NCBI GenBank assembly: GCA_019973155.2
Contig: BPQB01000123.1
Coordinates: 1 to 61,535, forward strand
DNA length: 61,535 nucleotides
Direction of reading: 5' to 3'
Origin: Phanerochaete sordida
Lineage: Eukaryota > Basidiomycota > Agaricomycetes > Polyporales > Phanerochaetaceae
In this document: positions 48,960-59,737 of the stretch, one piece after another
Layout of the letters: every line of letters begins with the position of its first letter
Position numbering within the stretch: position 1 is the first letter of the stretch
The notes under the pieces: model-generated
Database searches by the model: none
The model's input: only the letters and a program-made list of their open reading frames with translations
What the model was told of the DNA's origin: nothing
Position numbers and translations under genes: made by a program

Positions 48960-50881
48960 ATGGTTATCTACCAGCCCGATGACACCGACACCCTGCGAAT
49001 GGGGCATGTATACCGCCACCCGTTCGGTTGTCGATTCGGCCCGTACAGTGACCCTCCCCTACTTGTGAGCACTCCATGATACTTTATCGATTTCATTTTG
49101 AGCTGAATCTTACGTGTGCTAGGCAAATGAGCGTAACATGTGCGCGTTGTCTGCCACGCTTCGGGCGAAGCCACATTGGTGGATAAAGATGCAGGACCCT
49201 GCGATCCGTGCCAAATGGCTAGAAGAGGCTGTCGGGGCTCCTCCGCCTTATGGGGAGATTTTCCTGACGCGCGACGAGGTCCTGTATGTCCTCAAAGAGC
49301 TAGAGTGGTACGCTTCGAGGCGTGACGAGAGCACTGGAATTGAGGTAGGCATACAAAGACGGCGCCCTCAATCTCATACTTACGCCTTCTGCAGTCCTCA
49401 GTGTACTATCGTATCTGGCAGTCTGATTCACTCGTCGATGGGGCTCTTCGCGCAGAGCTTATGAAGCATGTCGCAGTTTTAGAAGACGTCCCGGACGAGG
49501 CGAAAGACTGGCACCCAGGCTCTGACGGCCAGGTGCTGGACCTTGTGCACCCCTCGCTATACTGCATCGTCTATGGTCGCACCTTCGTCTACGACTCCTA
49601 CGATCCCCGTGGCCAACATGTCCCGCCGGACCTGCCGCGGTACGCATATGACCCAGAGACGTACGTCGAAGTGGACCACGGCTGGACAGAATACTTCCTC
49701 TCGCGACGCTTCTCCTGGCTCCCAACAGACTTCGCCATCTCCACAGACGGCTCTGCCAAGGCGCTTGGATACATCAACAACCTCAACCCCTATACGCACG
49801 ACGGCATGTACCCTGTGATCGAGAAGCTCGTTGCACGCTTCGTGCCCCTCTGGGAGCGCGTTCTGGCGGAAACCCGCGTAGAGAATCAGCCTCCGTGCCG
49901 TGTCCAGACAAACGAGTACGAATGGGTGCCGAAAGACAGTGGTGGCAACAACGACGGAGACGCGGGAAACGACCAGTGGTGGAACCATGACAACGACGTT
50001 CTGCGCTTGCCTCCGGTCCTCACGGAGTTCACTCCTGATATCGAGCCCGACCCGGTGAATCTGAAGGGCCGCACGCTGCAGGTCATTATCAAGCTCGCCA
50101 ACATCCACCTGGTAAGCTTTTGCGGCCTGGATTCATCTCCGTTCGTGCTGACTGTAGCGTCAGACTCCAGAGAAGCCTCGCTATCCCGGCGGTGCGTGGC
50201 ATGTGGAGGGCATGATCAACGAGTCGATCATCAGCACCGGGTTATACTACTATGACGAGGAGAATATCACCCAGAGCTCGCTAGCGTTCCGCATGGCGGT
50301 CAATGAGCCGTCGTACATACTCCAAGATGACGAGGACGCCTCGCAGGCCATCTACGGCTTCGGACGGTAGGCTTCTCCTCTCCGCCTTGTGAGCTCCGCG
50401 ATAGGGACTGATGCAGCCCGATAGGCACGAGCCCCTCAATCAAGTTGTTGGTGCGGTCGCCACAACGCAGGGCCGCTGCGTCGCGTTCCCGAACTACTAT
50501 CAGCACCAAGTGCAGCCGTTTGAGCTTACAGACGCGTCAAAGCCGGGCCACCGCAAGATCCTCGCTCTTTTCCTCGTCGACCCCTCGCTGTCGAAACCGC
50601 GCCCGTCGACCAGCAGCGTGCCTCCGCAGCAGCCGGACGTCCTGCGCTTCGTGCTGCGGGGCGTCGCAGCCGACATGCCCATCGACGAGCACGGACTCAG
50701 GCCCGCGCTCGGGCGGCTGCCCGTCGAGCTCCTCGATCTCGTTGCGGAGCAGGGCGACGCGGTCATGATGCGCGCGGAGGCTGAGGCGGTCAGGCTCGAG
50801 CTGATGGACGAGCGGCGGGGCATGGTGATGAAGAACGACGAGAAGATGTTTGCACACGAGTACAATATGTGCGAGCACTGA
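48960..50881 (+). CDS. DUF4246 protein, tandem copy B
   Basis: Paralog of the preceding gene with the same intron positions. The start exon encodes LRMGHVYRHPFGCRFG and is joined to ANERNMCALSATLR. Other landmarks are KWLEEAVGAPPPYGE, YYRIWQSDSLVDG, VYGRTFVYDSYDP, KALGYINNLNPYTHDG, TPEKPRYPGGAWHVEG, and after the last intron HEPLNQVVGAVATTQGRC, YQHQVQPF and GHRKILALFLVDP. Metal-ligand-like residues are the same as in copy A. The acidic insert is replaced by an Asn/Asp/Gly/Trp-rich stretch. Both copies end with the same CEH tripeptide. High similarity in coding parts and divergent introns indicate a fairly old tandem duplication. Function unknown. Confidence 0.85.
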
Positions 50882-51403
50882 TATGTAAGCCTGCGCGGCC
50901 GGCGTCCATGCATGAACTTCGCCGAGCTTCGTACGATCTGATCCCTTGCTGAGTGACCATACCGCGTTGTCGGTGAGGCGTGCCCGGCACGCCCTGCGCC
51001 CAACGCCACGTTCCCACTTCCGCGCCGCGCCCGACAGACACGACACGCCCTACCATGCATCGCGTACACCAAGTGCGACGCCCGCCTCCCGAGAAATAGC
51101 ACCCGTGACCGCTGTCCGTACCAAATACGCCCCTTGTTTACCATGTAAGCCGTCTTCCAAGCATCCGGCGACAGAAGGTTTAATCCATCATGTTCGAAGC
51201 GCGACAGGACCCTAGTCCAATGTGCTACGGAGGCGCTTCGCACTCCCAGGCTCCAAGGGTCCTTTAAAACGGGCGCACGACGAGCCTTCAGAACAACAAT
51301 CGGCATTTCTGAGCGGACGTGCTGGTCTGCCGCTATTGTACGCTATAACTGTATCTACTCTGCATCGCCCCACGTTCCTTGCGATAGGACGTCGTTCTCT
51401 GCC
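50882..51403. other. Intergenic region
   Basis: 522 bp with no recognised gene. It holds the 3' end of DUF4246 copy B and the promoter of the small membrane protein. Confidence 0.5.
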
Positions 51404-52026
51404 ATGCCTACCCCAGGTGCGACCGCCTCCCCCGACGCACGCCGCCGCAATGCGAGCCTGAAGGTGCGCTCGAGGGCATGCAGGGCCGATGCGATTTTCT
51501 GATGCCGCGATTTGCAGAAGGCACGCAGGCCCATCCGCCTAGACATGGGCTTCCTGCACGCGCACGACAAGAAGGCCGCAGAATCGTCGCGGCTCAGCCA
51601 GTACGCCATCCTGACGTTTGTGCGTCTCTCTGCGTCCCACACCCCAGACACCAGGCACTCATACGTGCGGCTCGTGTGCAGATCACGCTGATGCTGGCGA
51701 TCATCCTGCTCTTCGCGCACAGCCGCATCCGCGGCGCGGGCACCATCTCCGGGTGGTCCGCCTCTGCCGCCACGCTCTCCACAGACGCACTGCCCGCCTA
51801 CAAATCCCTCGACGCCACACTCATTCCACGTCCGCCCGCCGATCTCGTCACAGCGTCAGCTCCGCCCTCTTTCCTCGCGGGGCTGTATATAGCGAGCATA
51901 GCGCTCGCGATATGCTGCCTCGCGTACGCCGCCGGTCTCCTGCTGCCGTCGTGGCTTGCCCACCCGCTCCGAGCGCCATGGCCCTTGGCTGTCGACCTTA
52001 TCCTCTGGCGACTTTTCCTGCCATAA
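51404..52026 (+). CDS. Small uncharacterised membrane protein
   Basis: I do not recognise the family. Deduced exons are 51404-51463, 51518-51619 and 51682-52026, giving 168 aa with all phases closing. The N-terminus is basic (ASPDARRRNASLKKARRPIR) and hydrophilic. Two clear hydrophobic segments follow: ILTFITLMLAIILLFAHS, and FLAGLYIASIALAICCLAYAAGLLLP. A third, weaker one (LAVDLILWRLFLP) forms the C-terminus. The segment between the first two is Ser/Ala/Thr-rich. The first two donors are GTGCGC, common in this window. No signal peptide is apparent; the first helix may act as an anchor. It is convergent with the F-box gene. Confidence 0.6.
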
Positions 52027-52701
52027 TTCTGTCGTTTTAATGTTGTTCAGTTGAGGAGGGATTCCGTATCACCGTTCTAACCGTCCTGGGCCTTTGACAT
52101 ATTTGCGTTTTCTATTCGCCTCTGCGTATCTATCCCTTTGATTATTTGGCTGACGTTCTTTTGCTGCCAGCTGCGCCGTCTCGTTCCTCTATTTGTTCCT
52201 ATTTGCTGTTTTTTATCTCATCTCCAGGTAATAGGACAGTTCAGGGTATTCTATTGCTACGATATGTACGGAGTTCATGGCTATCACCTAAAGCTATATA
52301 TGTGCACGTTGACGTGCATTATTTATTGCTCACCCGCCTGCATCTTTGGACATAGCTACACTCCGTGGTCAAGCACTGCTTCCTTCTCGCTCGTATCACA
52401 AACATTTCGCTCAGTACGTGGACGTCGCAAATTTGCTAGCTCCGGCATTATCTATAGCGAAGCATACATTGACCAAACGATGTCATGTCTAAGTAGCGAT
52501 GAAACCACAGATTGCACCCCACAGACCATCCACCAGCTCAGAGAGCTCGAATTAATTTTACAAAGGCTGAAACCTATGTACCCATACCATTAAAAGAACA
52601 ATGGAAGGAAATGAGCCACAACATTGTTCGTGCTGTTTTATTCACGATTCTCTGCCATGCCGTCGGAGCTCTTCTCCGTAGACCATCTGGTGACGAATCA
52701 A
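52027..52701. other. AT-richer intergenic region
   Basis: 675 bp between convergent genes, with composition more AT-rich than its surroundings. A 151-codon open frame (52138-52593, +) has a Cys/Tyr-rich, low-plausibility translation and no family match. Probably 3' UTRs and spacer. Confidence 0.45.
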
Positions 52702-54048
52702 TCATGCAGGGATGTCAATGTTGTCAGAGTATGAGATTTCGAGGAGTTTCTTTTTGCTTAGGCGAGGTAGAGCGCCTCGGAGGATGGCCTGGAATGTGAC
52801 GGGAAGCGGCCGAAAGCAGCTAAGCACGAAATGCACCTTCCGAAGAGACGTCTTCTCCGCCAGCAGGAGCAGGACATCCTCCATCCGGCGCTTCGCGGTG
52901 GACGTGAGGGACTGCAGCCATGCGATGCTCTCGATGGGGTGCCAGATAACGAAGTCGACAACCGCGAGGTGGGCGCAGGCCTGGCAGGACGAGAGCACCC
53001 CAATGAGCCGCTCCCACTCCGCGGTGGTCATGGGCACCATCGCGTGGTACATCGTGCAGCGGAGGACGAGCCGGCGGAGCTGCGCACACGCGGAGACGTC
53101 GCGGGCGGGCCCGTAGTCCGCGCGGAGGACCGCGGGCTCCGAGACGGTGACGCCGAGGCCGTGCAGCTGCGGGCCGACGCGCGCGAGCAGCTCGTCGTAC
53201 ACGGGCGACACAGAGACCTTGTAGCCCGTGTACAGCTCGCGGAGGGTCTCGACGGACGGCGAGTCGAACACGTAGTCGAGCAGCACCTCCGCCGCGTCGC
53301 TCTCGCTGAGGCATGTGAGAGATGTGATGTGCATGTTCGGCGGTGCGCTGTCGTCGGGCCATTCGTGTAGCTTAGGGAGGCGCCGCGCGCGCACGCGCGC
53401 GAGTGTGTTGAAGGAGCCGAGGATGTCGCCGACGTGCCCCTGCGAGTCGGTGCGTTTGTGAAAATCGATGTCGAGGAACTTCAGGGAGGGGAGGGGCCCC
53501 TGGAGTGCCTTCCAATATTCGGGCGTGCTGATGAGCAGCACGTCGGTAAGCTCCAGCTCGTCGAGATGGGGCGTGAGGGCCAAGAGCTGGTGCAAGACGA
53601 AGGTTTCCGTCGAGCTGTCGTCACCCATGCTGTCTTCGACATATTCCGACCCGTCATTCGGGAGGGGTGCGACGTCCCGCGGGAAGGCGACCAACTTGAG
53701 ACGCCGAATTTCTTGGCCTAGCGATGCGTGCTCGCGCAGGAAGGTGCGGAACATAGACAGCGTACGCCAAGGCGTCCTTGGCCGGTTTTGCCACTGCGGG
53801 TTCCATTCCAGCAGCGTGGATCCGTCTTCTGCCAGCCAACGTTCATCGTCGGCTGCACAGCGGAACGGGAAGACGACGTCTCGGAAGAGGTGCGCTTGGC
53901 CGACCGCGCGAGACCTCTGGCAGACGAGAGAGAACGAGCGCAGGTCGTGTCTTGCGCTGTGTTCCTCAGAGACATGCCAGTCTAGGGGATGCAGGTGCTC
54001 GGCGATCTGATGCAGTAGCTCGTTGGGCAAGTCTGGTAGGTTCAGCAT
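52702..54048 (-). CDS. F-box protein
   Basis: Probable substrate-recruiting subunit of an SCF ubiquitin ligase. It is an uninterrupted 448-codon frame, unlike its intron-rich neighbours. The F-box is at the very N-terminus: LPDLPNELLHQIAEHL, then SFSLVCQRSRAVGQAHLFRDV. The rest shows loosely repeated Leu-rich segments (LDELELTDVLL, LKFLDIDF, LRRLVLRC, HLAVVDFV) typical of the highly expanded agaricomycete F-box/LRR-like families. The target cannot be predicted. It is divergent from the aspartic protease, with 581 bp between starts. Confidence 0.85.
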   Translation of the reverse strand: MLNLPDLPNELLHQIAEHLHPLDWHVSEEHSARHDLRSFSLVCQRSRAVGQAHLFRDVVFPFRCAADDERWLAEDGSTLLEWNPQWQNRPRTPWRTLSMFRTFLREHASLGQEIRRLKLVAFPRDVAPLPNDGSEYVEDSMGDDSSTETFVLHQLLALTPHLDELELTDVLLISTPEYWKALQGPLPSLKFLDIDFHKRTDSQGHVGDILGSFNTLARVRARRLPKLHEWPDDSAPPNMHITSLTCLSESDAAEVLLDYVFDSPSVETLRELYTGYKVSVSPVYDELLARVGPQLHGLGVTVSEPAVLRADYGPARDVSACAQLRRLVLRCTMYHAMVPMTTAEWERLIGVLSSCQACAHLAVVDFVIWHPIESIAWLQSLTSTAKRRMEDVLLLLAEKTSLRKVHFVLSCFRPLPVTFQAILRGALPRLSKKKLLEISYSDNIDIPA

Positions 54049-54629
54049 GACGAGCGTCAGCTCTGCCAGAGTTCAATGAGTCTCCACGTCCGAGTCTGCG
54101 CACTATGAGCTTCTCGTACCTGAAATAACAAATTGGACAGTGATAGGCTCGTGTGGATCTGTGAAGATGGTGTGGCGGACGGTTGGTAGGGAGCATTAAG
54201 CGGATAAAGTCGCAGCACAGTCGGTTTGCTTACCTAGCGAGGTCGCTTTAGCGCCGTGGTCACCAAGCGCCACATACGGACTGCTTGCTCTCTCAAATCG
54301 ACCACGACGTGCTCTTTGCTGCTCTCTCAAATGCTACGCGCTGTGTCGTCCCCGCAATCTGGGACACTCCCGCTATGCGATATAGATCCGCAGTGCCGCG
54401 TCAAGTTGTCTCTCAACGCCGTCTAACTTTATTTGTGCTCCAATGGCAGCGTTGCAACCCGATCACCACGACGCAGCAACCAATCGCACTTCTTGACGCG
54501 ACGGCCTCTTAAAGATGTGATGAGGCCTAGCCCGTTCTCTTTGTCGTCCTTCGACCCTCTCGCCGCTCTCTCCTCCCAGGTCCCTCATTTTCCTCTTTAT
54601 TTTCTCGCGCAGGCCGCTTTGTTATTGAC
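54049..54629. other. Divergent intergenic region between F-box and aspartic protease genes
   Basis: 581 bp with no gene. The stretch just before 54630 is T/C-rich (about 54535-54620), consistent with a fungal leader. Confidence 0.5.
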
Positions 54630-56700
54630 ATGCTCACATCTACCTGGACTCTTGCATCGCTTTTGCTCTTGCCTGCTTTCGTGTCCGCGCTTCCATTCCA
54701 GATACCGCCCCAGCGCAAGAGTATCACCCTACCTTTTGAGAGGAGAAGAGCTGCGACGAGCGATGTGCAGAGACGGGACGGTCTGGCTGGTGTAGTTGGT
54801 GTCGGGGATGTGGCCGACCTGTGAGTCCTGTCTCGTGTCCTGCTAATGCGCATCTGAATATGCCCGACCTTCTAGCTTCTACACTGTCGCTTTGCAGGTC
54901 GGTGGCACGACCACTGCAGCCAACCTCGGTATGCCGCTGAGTACCTAGTCTGTTTGTGGCCACGTTGACCTATGGCTTTTCAGACACTGGTTCCAGCGAC
55001 CTCTGGATCATGTCAGACGCATGCAAGACGAAGTCATGTCAGAAGTCGACCTCTGCGCCCTACACATCATCGTCAGGCCAGCAAACTGGCGCAAGTGTCA
55101 ATCTGCAATACGGAGATTCGACCACCGGCACGCATGCGTCAGGGCCCGTGCTTCTGGACACAGTAGCTGTCGCTGGTCTGTCCATGGACAAGCAGCCTCT
55201 CGCTGCTGTGAACGACACCAACAACTCGGCTGTGCAGAACGGCGGTGCTGGTATTTTTGGACTCGGGTTCCCTGGCCAAAGGTGCGAGTCGCTCATCCCA
55301 GGTAATCAACATATCTGATGCTTGCGTACAGCTTTGTCCAAGCTGCGGTCGTCAATCAGGAGGTAAATAATTCATTGATTGGTACACATCGCGAAACTTA
55401 ATGATCTCGTCCAGTTCAATACTCCTGCGACGACAGACGATTTCGTGAACAATATTCCTACCTATGGGCCTCTCGTATCTCGCTTGGCGACATCTGGCAA
55501 GATTGAGCAGCCTCTGTTTGCCGTAAGAAAATGCCATCCGCATATCCATACAGAAACTAATTTTAGTCCATAGATCACTTTGCAGCGCGACACCATAGAT
55601 GTCAGCGGCCATGGACAGATTACGATTGGTGAACTCCCTCAGGGCGTAGACAACTCGTCCATTACGTGGGTGCCGGTCAGGCTCTACAGCTCTGCTGACG
55701 GTGGCTTGAACCCTCCGAGCTTTGCTTCGAATGAAGTGTACCCTTTGTGAGTGCTGATCGCACGCCTAGAACGGCATCAGCTCAACATGATTGTGTAGGC
55801 GATGGGAGATCCCTCTGGACGGAGTCTATCTCGACGGCAAGAAGCTCCCTGATACCACGCTGACGGGAACTTCGACGGAGCTGTCTGCTCTCATCGACAC
55901 GGTTCGCCCAAACGCGTGATCATACCATTCATCGACTGATTCCTGACGCAGGGCAACTCCATCATCCGTGGGCCCCAAGACGTTGTGAACGGCCTGCTGT
56001 CCTCCGTCTCGTCCACATTCGCGGCGAACGCGAAGGCGCAGCCCACGTTCCCATGCGCGACGGCGCACACGCTCGCCTTCCAGATCGGCGGGCAGATGTT
56101 CCCGATCGACCCGCGCGACTTCGTGTCGCAGGCGCACGCGGGCGACGCGACGACGTGCGTCGCGAACAACGTCGTCGGCACGGACGCGCCGAGCGCCGGC
56201 GCGCTCTTCAGCTGGAGCCTCGGCGACCCGTTCCTCAAGTCGAACCTCGTCGTCTTCTACTACGGCAACCTCACGCACCCGTCCGTCGACCCGCCCCGCA
56301 TCGGCTTCCTGTCCACCGTGCCCCAGAACGCAACTGCGCTCCTCCAGGACGCCGTCCAGGACGCGCAGCAGGACGGCGGCAAGTTCGAGAGTGAGCCCCC
56401 GTTCCTTGGATTTATGCTCAGGGCGACGCTGACCCAATCCCAGGCACGAGCAACGTCGCGCCGACCGCAACGACACTTCTGACCGTCGACGGCGCCGCGT
56501 CGACACCTACCGCGCCGGCCGCCTCGCAAACCCCTGCCGCCCCCGCCACGGAGGTCGCCGCGGTCTCGACCTCCACGCCGTCACCGTCCGCTCCGGCGCC
56601 ATCTGCGAGCCAGAAGGCGTCGTCGGGCGCCCTACGCCTCACGTCCAGTATGCTTTGGTACGCTGTGCTTGCGCTGCTGCCGCTGTCGTGTGTGCTTTGA
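54630..56700 (+). CDS. Pepsin-like aspartic protease (A1 family) with hydrophobic C-terminus
   Basis: Secreted or surface endopeptidase. A signal peptide (LASLLLLPAFVSA) is followed by a short propeptide ending near ERRRAATSDVQRRD, with basic residues suited to Kex2-type processing. Both catalytic aspartates are present, and each motif is split by an intron: DTGSSDLW (Asp before an ACTGGT start of exon) and LIDTGNSIIRGP. The flap-region sequence LQYGDSTTGTHASGPVL, FGLGFPGQ and GDPFLKSNLVVFY are typical of A1 enzymes. After the catalytic domain comes a Ser/Thr/Pro/Ala-rich stalk (about 60 residues) and a final hydrophobic segment (LWYAVLALLPLSCVL), suggesting GPI anchoring. It has at least eight exons; internal exons around 55250-55600 are short and their limits less certain. 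Confidence 0.88.
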
Positions 56701-58163
56701 AGATGCTTATTTCACGTGCTTGCGCTATGTTTGCGGGCGGCTGTGCGCTTTGAGTGCTGCGTCCTGCGGCGGGCATAGCGTCTCAGCGGCAAAGTCACGT
56801 CGCTGCTGGAAGGATGGCTGTCTGTAGAGGAAGAGCTAGCATGTGGGTGAGGCTGCCGTCTCTGCTCGAGGAAATGGTCGCGCAGCCCAGGAGCCTGGCT
56901 GTCTCAGGGATCTGTCGGCGAGTTCGCGCTGCCCGCAGCAAGAAGCAGGTCGCAGCCAGCGAGGTGTACACGGTGCTTTGCTCTTTGTACTCGGCGGCTT
57001 AGTCTCGAGACATCCTCATCCAGTACAGAGCGCAAAGCTCGCGATCCAGGCAGGCGCGGCGGTTGGAGCTTCTTGACCGTCCTCTCTTGTTCACGTTGTT
57101 GCGCGGTCCACGTCCGTTAGCACCGAGAATCGCAGAGAGCGAACGATGCGCTGGGACCGTCCTCTGCGGATCTCGTTATGATCGACTTCTCGAGTGGCAG
57201 ATGACATTGGAGCTGTTGCCTGATCCTGATCCGTTCGCAGTCTTCTTATCACGCACAGCTTTGCCTGGCGTTACCTCCGAGCACCGTCTTGTTCACCTGG
57301 ATACACGGCGAATAGGCTCGCGACCCAGCCTCTTCATTGATTTTGCTCCACACAGGTGTGACGCATACGCGACCATGCTTCCGTCGGCGGTGCTCAGCGA
57401 GACACCGCCACACATGAAACGGCTGGACGGCGGTCTTATCATACAGTGAGGGCTTCCGCGGCTGCGCCGAGCGCATGCTGCATAGGGACAGCTCCAGCTT
57501 CGAAGATGCGAGCGTTATACTGCCACAGAGAATTGCCAACGATGAGGCAAGAATCTTGGGAATTATCACGGACACGGCGGTGCCAAGAGTGCAGCATGTG
57601 ATAAGCAGGTGAGAACACTGTATCATTTGCCCGCGAACAGCTTTAACATATTTGACAGCCCGTCACGGTCCCGCCTGCCTGATAGTCTTCGAATGTTCGT
57701 GGCGTCTCTGACCAGCGCAGACATTGGCTCTTGCATGGGCGGCGCGCTCTGTAGTCATTGCGATTTGAAGACCGCGTTTTGCTTCCTCCGCGCTCCGCTA
57801 TAGAACTCCCACTGCGCGTCGCTCGCAGCACCGCCTCGCGCACTCAACGGACGTGCCATTCCGGGCATTATGGCCCCTTGTGGCCCGTGGCAGCGCCTGC
57901 CAGATAGGCTCGCCCAGATGGAAGCAGGAGCTGTCTGCGTCATGCCGCTGCTGGACCCCCGCGGCAAGACTTCTCGGCAGGCGCACGCGCGCATGTCCAG
58001 ATGGCGCTCGTTCTTGTCCCGTCGTCGCACACAGGTCGCCTCCCGGCGCGGTGGCCGTCACGACGGCGCCGAGCCCTGGCCCGCCACCCTCGCCGTAGGC
58101 GAGCACGCGTCGGCGGTCCCGGCCATACTACAGTGCGTCGCGCAGCAGCTTCGCTGAGAAGCG
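56701..58163. other. Intergenic region without recognised gene
   Basis: About 1.5 kb. Short open frames (for example 57063-57449, +) have no recognised family and no supporting splice pattern. The end contains the promoter of the DUF6699 gene. Confidence 0.45.
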
Positions 58164-58170
58164 TATAAAA
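58164..58170 (+). promoter_or_regulatory. TATA box of the DUF6699 gene
   Basis: TATAAAA lies 80 bp before the ATG at 58244. Confidence 0.65.
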
Positions 58171-58243
58171 GCATTCGAAACGCCAGATTTCAGCCATCCA
58201 CCGCACACGGCACCGAGACACACGAGCACCACGCCTACCCGCC

Positions 58244-58969
58244 ATGGCCTGCCCCGACGACCGCCCGCTCCGCCGCGAGCAGACCCAGGACGCACATCAC
58301 CCGCCGCCTGTGTGCGTGCAACGCCCCGCGCACACCTGGCCCGTCCCGCCCGCGCAGCCGACGCGTGAGTGTTTTCGAAGCGTCCAGGAGCCGCGTGCTC
58401 ACGCGTACACAGTGCCGCCGGTGCCCCTTCCCGTCATGTCGCTGCCGCCGCCCGGGCTCCCGCCGCCCGACGCGCTGCACTCGTGCCTCGACGCGCGGGG
58501 CGCGGCGCTCGCGTGGGACGTGCGCAACTGCCCGCGGCGCGTGCTGCCCGCGTACGCGCACGTCGCGCGCGCAAGCGTGCTCTTCGCGCCCGTGCGCACG
58601 CTGCGGCTCGTCGCGCGCGCGTTCCCGTGGCCGCTCGTCGTGCGCGCGGGCGCGGGCGGCGGCGTCGTCTGCGGCGCGGTGTGGGAGAGGGTGCACGCGG
58701 CGCTGCGTGTGCCAATCGCGCCGGCGGAGTGGGCGCTGCTGTGTGCGGACGAGGTCAAGCGGCGTGCGGTGGTGAGCGCGATGCGCCGCAGGGTCGAGCG
58801 CGACCCCGAGGGCGAGGAGGACGTGCCGCTGAGGGTCGATTATTTGGGGAGCAGCACGGTGTTCTTGGGGCTAGAGAGGGACGATACGTATGTGGAGAGC
58901 ATCTTGTTACCTGGGACCAGGATGATGGAGACGAGGGTTATTAGGATGGGGAGGCCGTTGGACGCCTAG
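58244..58969 (+). CDS. DUF6699 family protein
   Basis: Small basidiomycete protein of unknown function. The uninterrupted frame gives 241 aa. A GT...AG segment at 58365-58412 (48 bp, GTGAGT donor, CACAG acceptor) is also in frame, and its removal would give a 225-aa form; I think the intron is likely real. The conserved part starts near LHSCLDARGAALAWDVR and continues through the hydrophobic FPWPLVVRAG, VWERVHAALRVPIAPAEWALL and a basic helix MRRRVERDP. The C-terminal half contains YLGSSTVFLGLERDD. Very high GC in the central part produces long shadow frames on the other strand. A TATA box lies 80 bp upstream, and AATAAA occurs about 125 bp after the stop. Confidence 0.75.
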   Translation: MACPDDRPLRREQTQDAHHPPPVCVQRPAHTWPVPPAQPTRECFRSVQEPRAHAYTVPPVPLPVMSLPPPGLPPPDALHSCLDARGAALAWDVRNCPRRVLPAYAHVARASVLFAPVRTLRLVARAFPWPLVVRAGAGGGVVCGAVWERVHAALRVPIAPAEWALLCADEVKRRAVVSAMRRRVERDPEGEEDVPLRVDYLGSSTVFLGLERDDTYVESILLPGTRMMETRVIRMGRPLDA

Positions 58970-59549
58970 GTCTGACGCTGCCACTAATCATATCTTCTGA
59001 CCGTGACGCATATCATTATTTCTGTAGCCTACGGCTAGTACTAGTTTACGATACCCGCTATACATGCATTCATTTCTTACTAGCTTGTCTTGAATAAAGT
59101 CTCGTACGTGCTCGTATTGTTTGTGACTTCAGGCTGGACGAATCAAGTGAGGCAAGCACCGGTACCTACGGCCCTAGCGTCCAATCGAGCGCCCGAGCCG
59201 AGCGCAGCTGAAGTTTTTCCTTTAATCCGTTCTCCCGTTCTCCTTGCCGTCCGCCCCTCGCCCGCCCGCCCGCCCTGCGCAAGCCCTGCGCGCAGTCACT
59301 ATTCGTCGTACCTTACTATGGCCGTTTTAGTCTTCCCACTCGCCCACGTCACTGTTTTTGTTTTAATTTCTTCTACAATCTCGTAGTTGGCCAGCGCATG
59401 CGCATGTCTGTAGCATTCCGGAATGGTATATGTATTCCTGTGGACCGATCGGCGAAAAATGCCTGCAAAGAGGTTATCGAAACGCCTGTCGGCCTTTGAC
59501 TCGGCGCATTCTTGACCGAAAAACAGTTTTGAGGCTGCTCCTGCGGACT
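58970..59549. other. Intergenic region
   Basis: It includes an AATAAA at about 59093 suitable for polyadenylation of the DUF6699 transcript. A 92-codon minus-strand frame (59299-59577) has a plausible amino acid mix but no family I recognise. Confidence 0.4.
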
Positions 59550-59597
59550 TCGAAAACGCGGCCAAAAACGCATCCAAAAACGCGTCAGAAAACGCTG
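59550..59597 (+). repeat. Four tandem 12-bp units
   Basis: Units at 59550, 59562, 59574 and 59586 share the core AAAACGC with 12-bp period (for example CCAAAAACGCAT). The array ends 21 bp before the MITE-like element. Confidence 0.75.
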
Positions 59598-59618
59598 CCG
59601 GGAAACACCGTATTATTA

Positions 59619-59735
59619 GGGACGTTCAAAGTTGGCTGTAGCTCGAGCTACAGCCTCTGTAGCTGCTAAGTGCCCCCGCGTAAATCGAGCTACAGCTACG
59701 TCGTAGCTCGAGCTACGACGAACTTTGAACCCCCC
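59619..59735. mobile_element. 117-bp MITE-like element with TA target duplication
   Basis: The left end GGGACGTTCAAAGTT and the reverse complement of the right end, GGGGGGTTCAAAGTT, agree at 13 of 15 bases. The dinucleotide TA flanks both ends (59617-59618 and 59736-59737), as in Tc1/mariner-type insertions. Just inside each terminus is a near-perfect palindrome, CTGTAGCTCGAGCTACAG on the left and CGTAGCTCGAGCTACG on the right, so the element is a nested set of hairpins built from GTAGCTC/GAGCTAC. No coding capacity. Confidence 0.7.
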
Positions 59736-59737
59736 TA

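Noticed and set aside
52138..52593. 151-codon plus-strand frame in the AT-richer spacer
   Set aside because: Cys/Tyr/His-rich translation without domain, start context or splice support, lying between two convergent 3' ends.
55826..56506. 226-codon minus-strand frame
   Set aside because: It lies antisense to exons of the aspartic protease, and its charged Arg/Glu/Val-rich translation is a codon-bias shadow.
58235..58758. Long minus-strand frames opposite the DUF6699 gene
   Set aside because: Shadows caused by very GC-rich third positions of the real gene.
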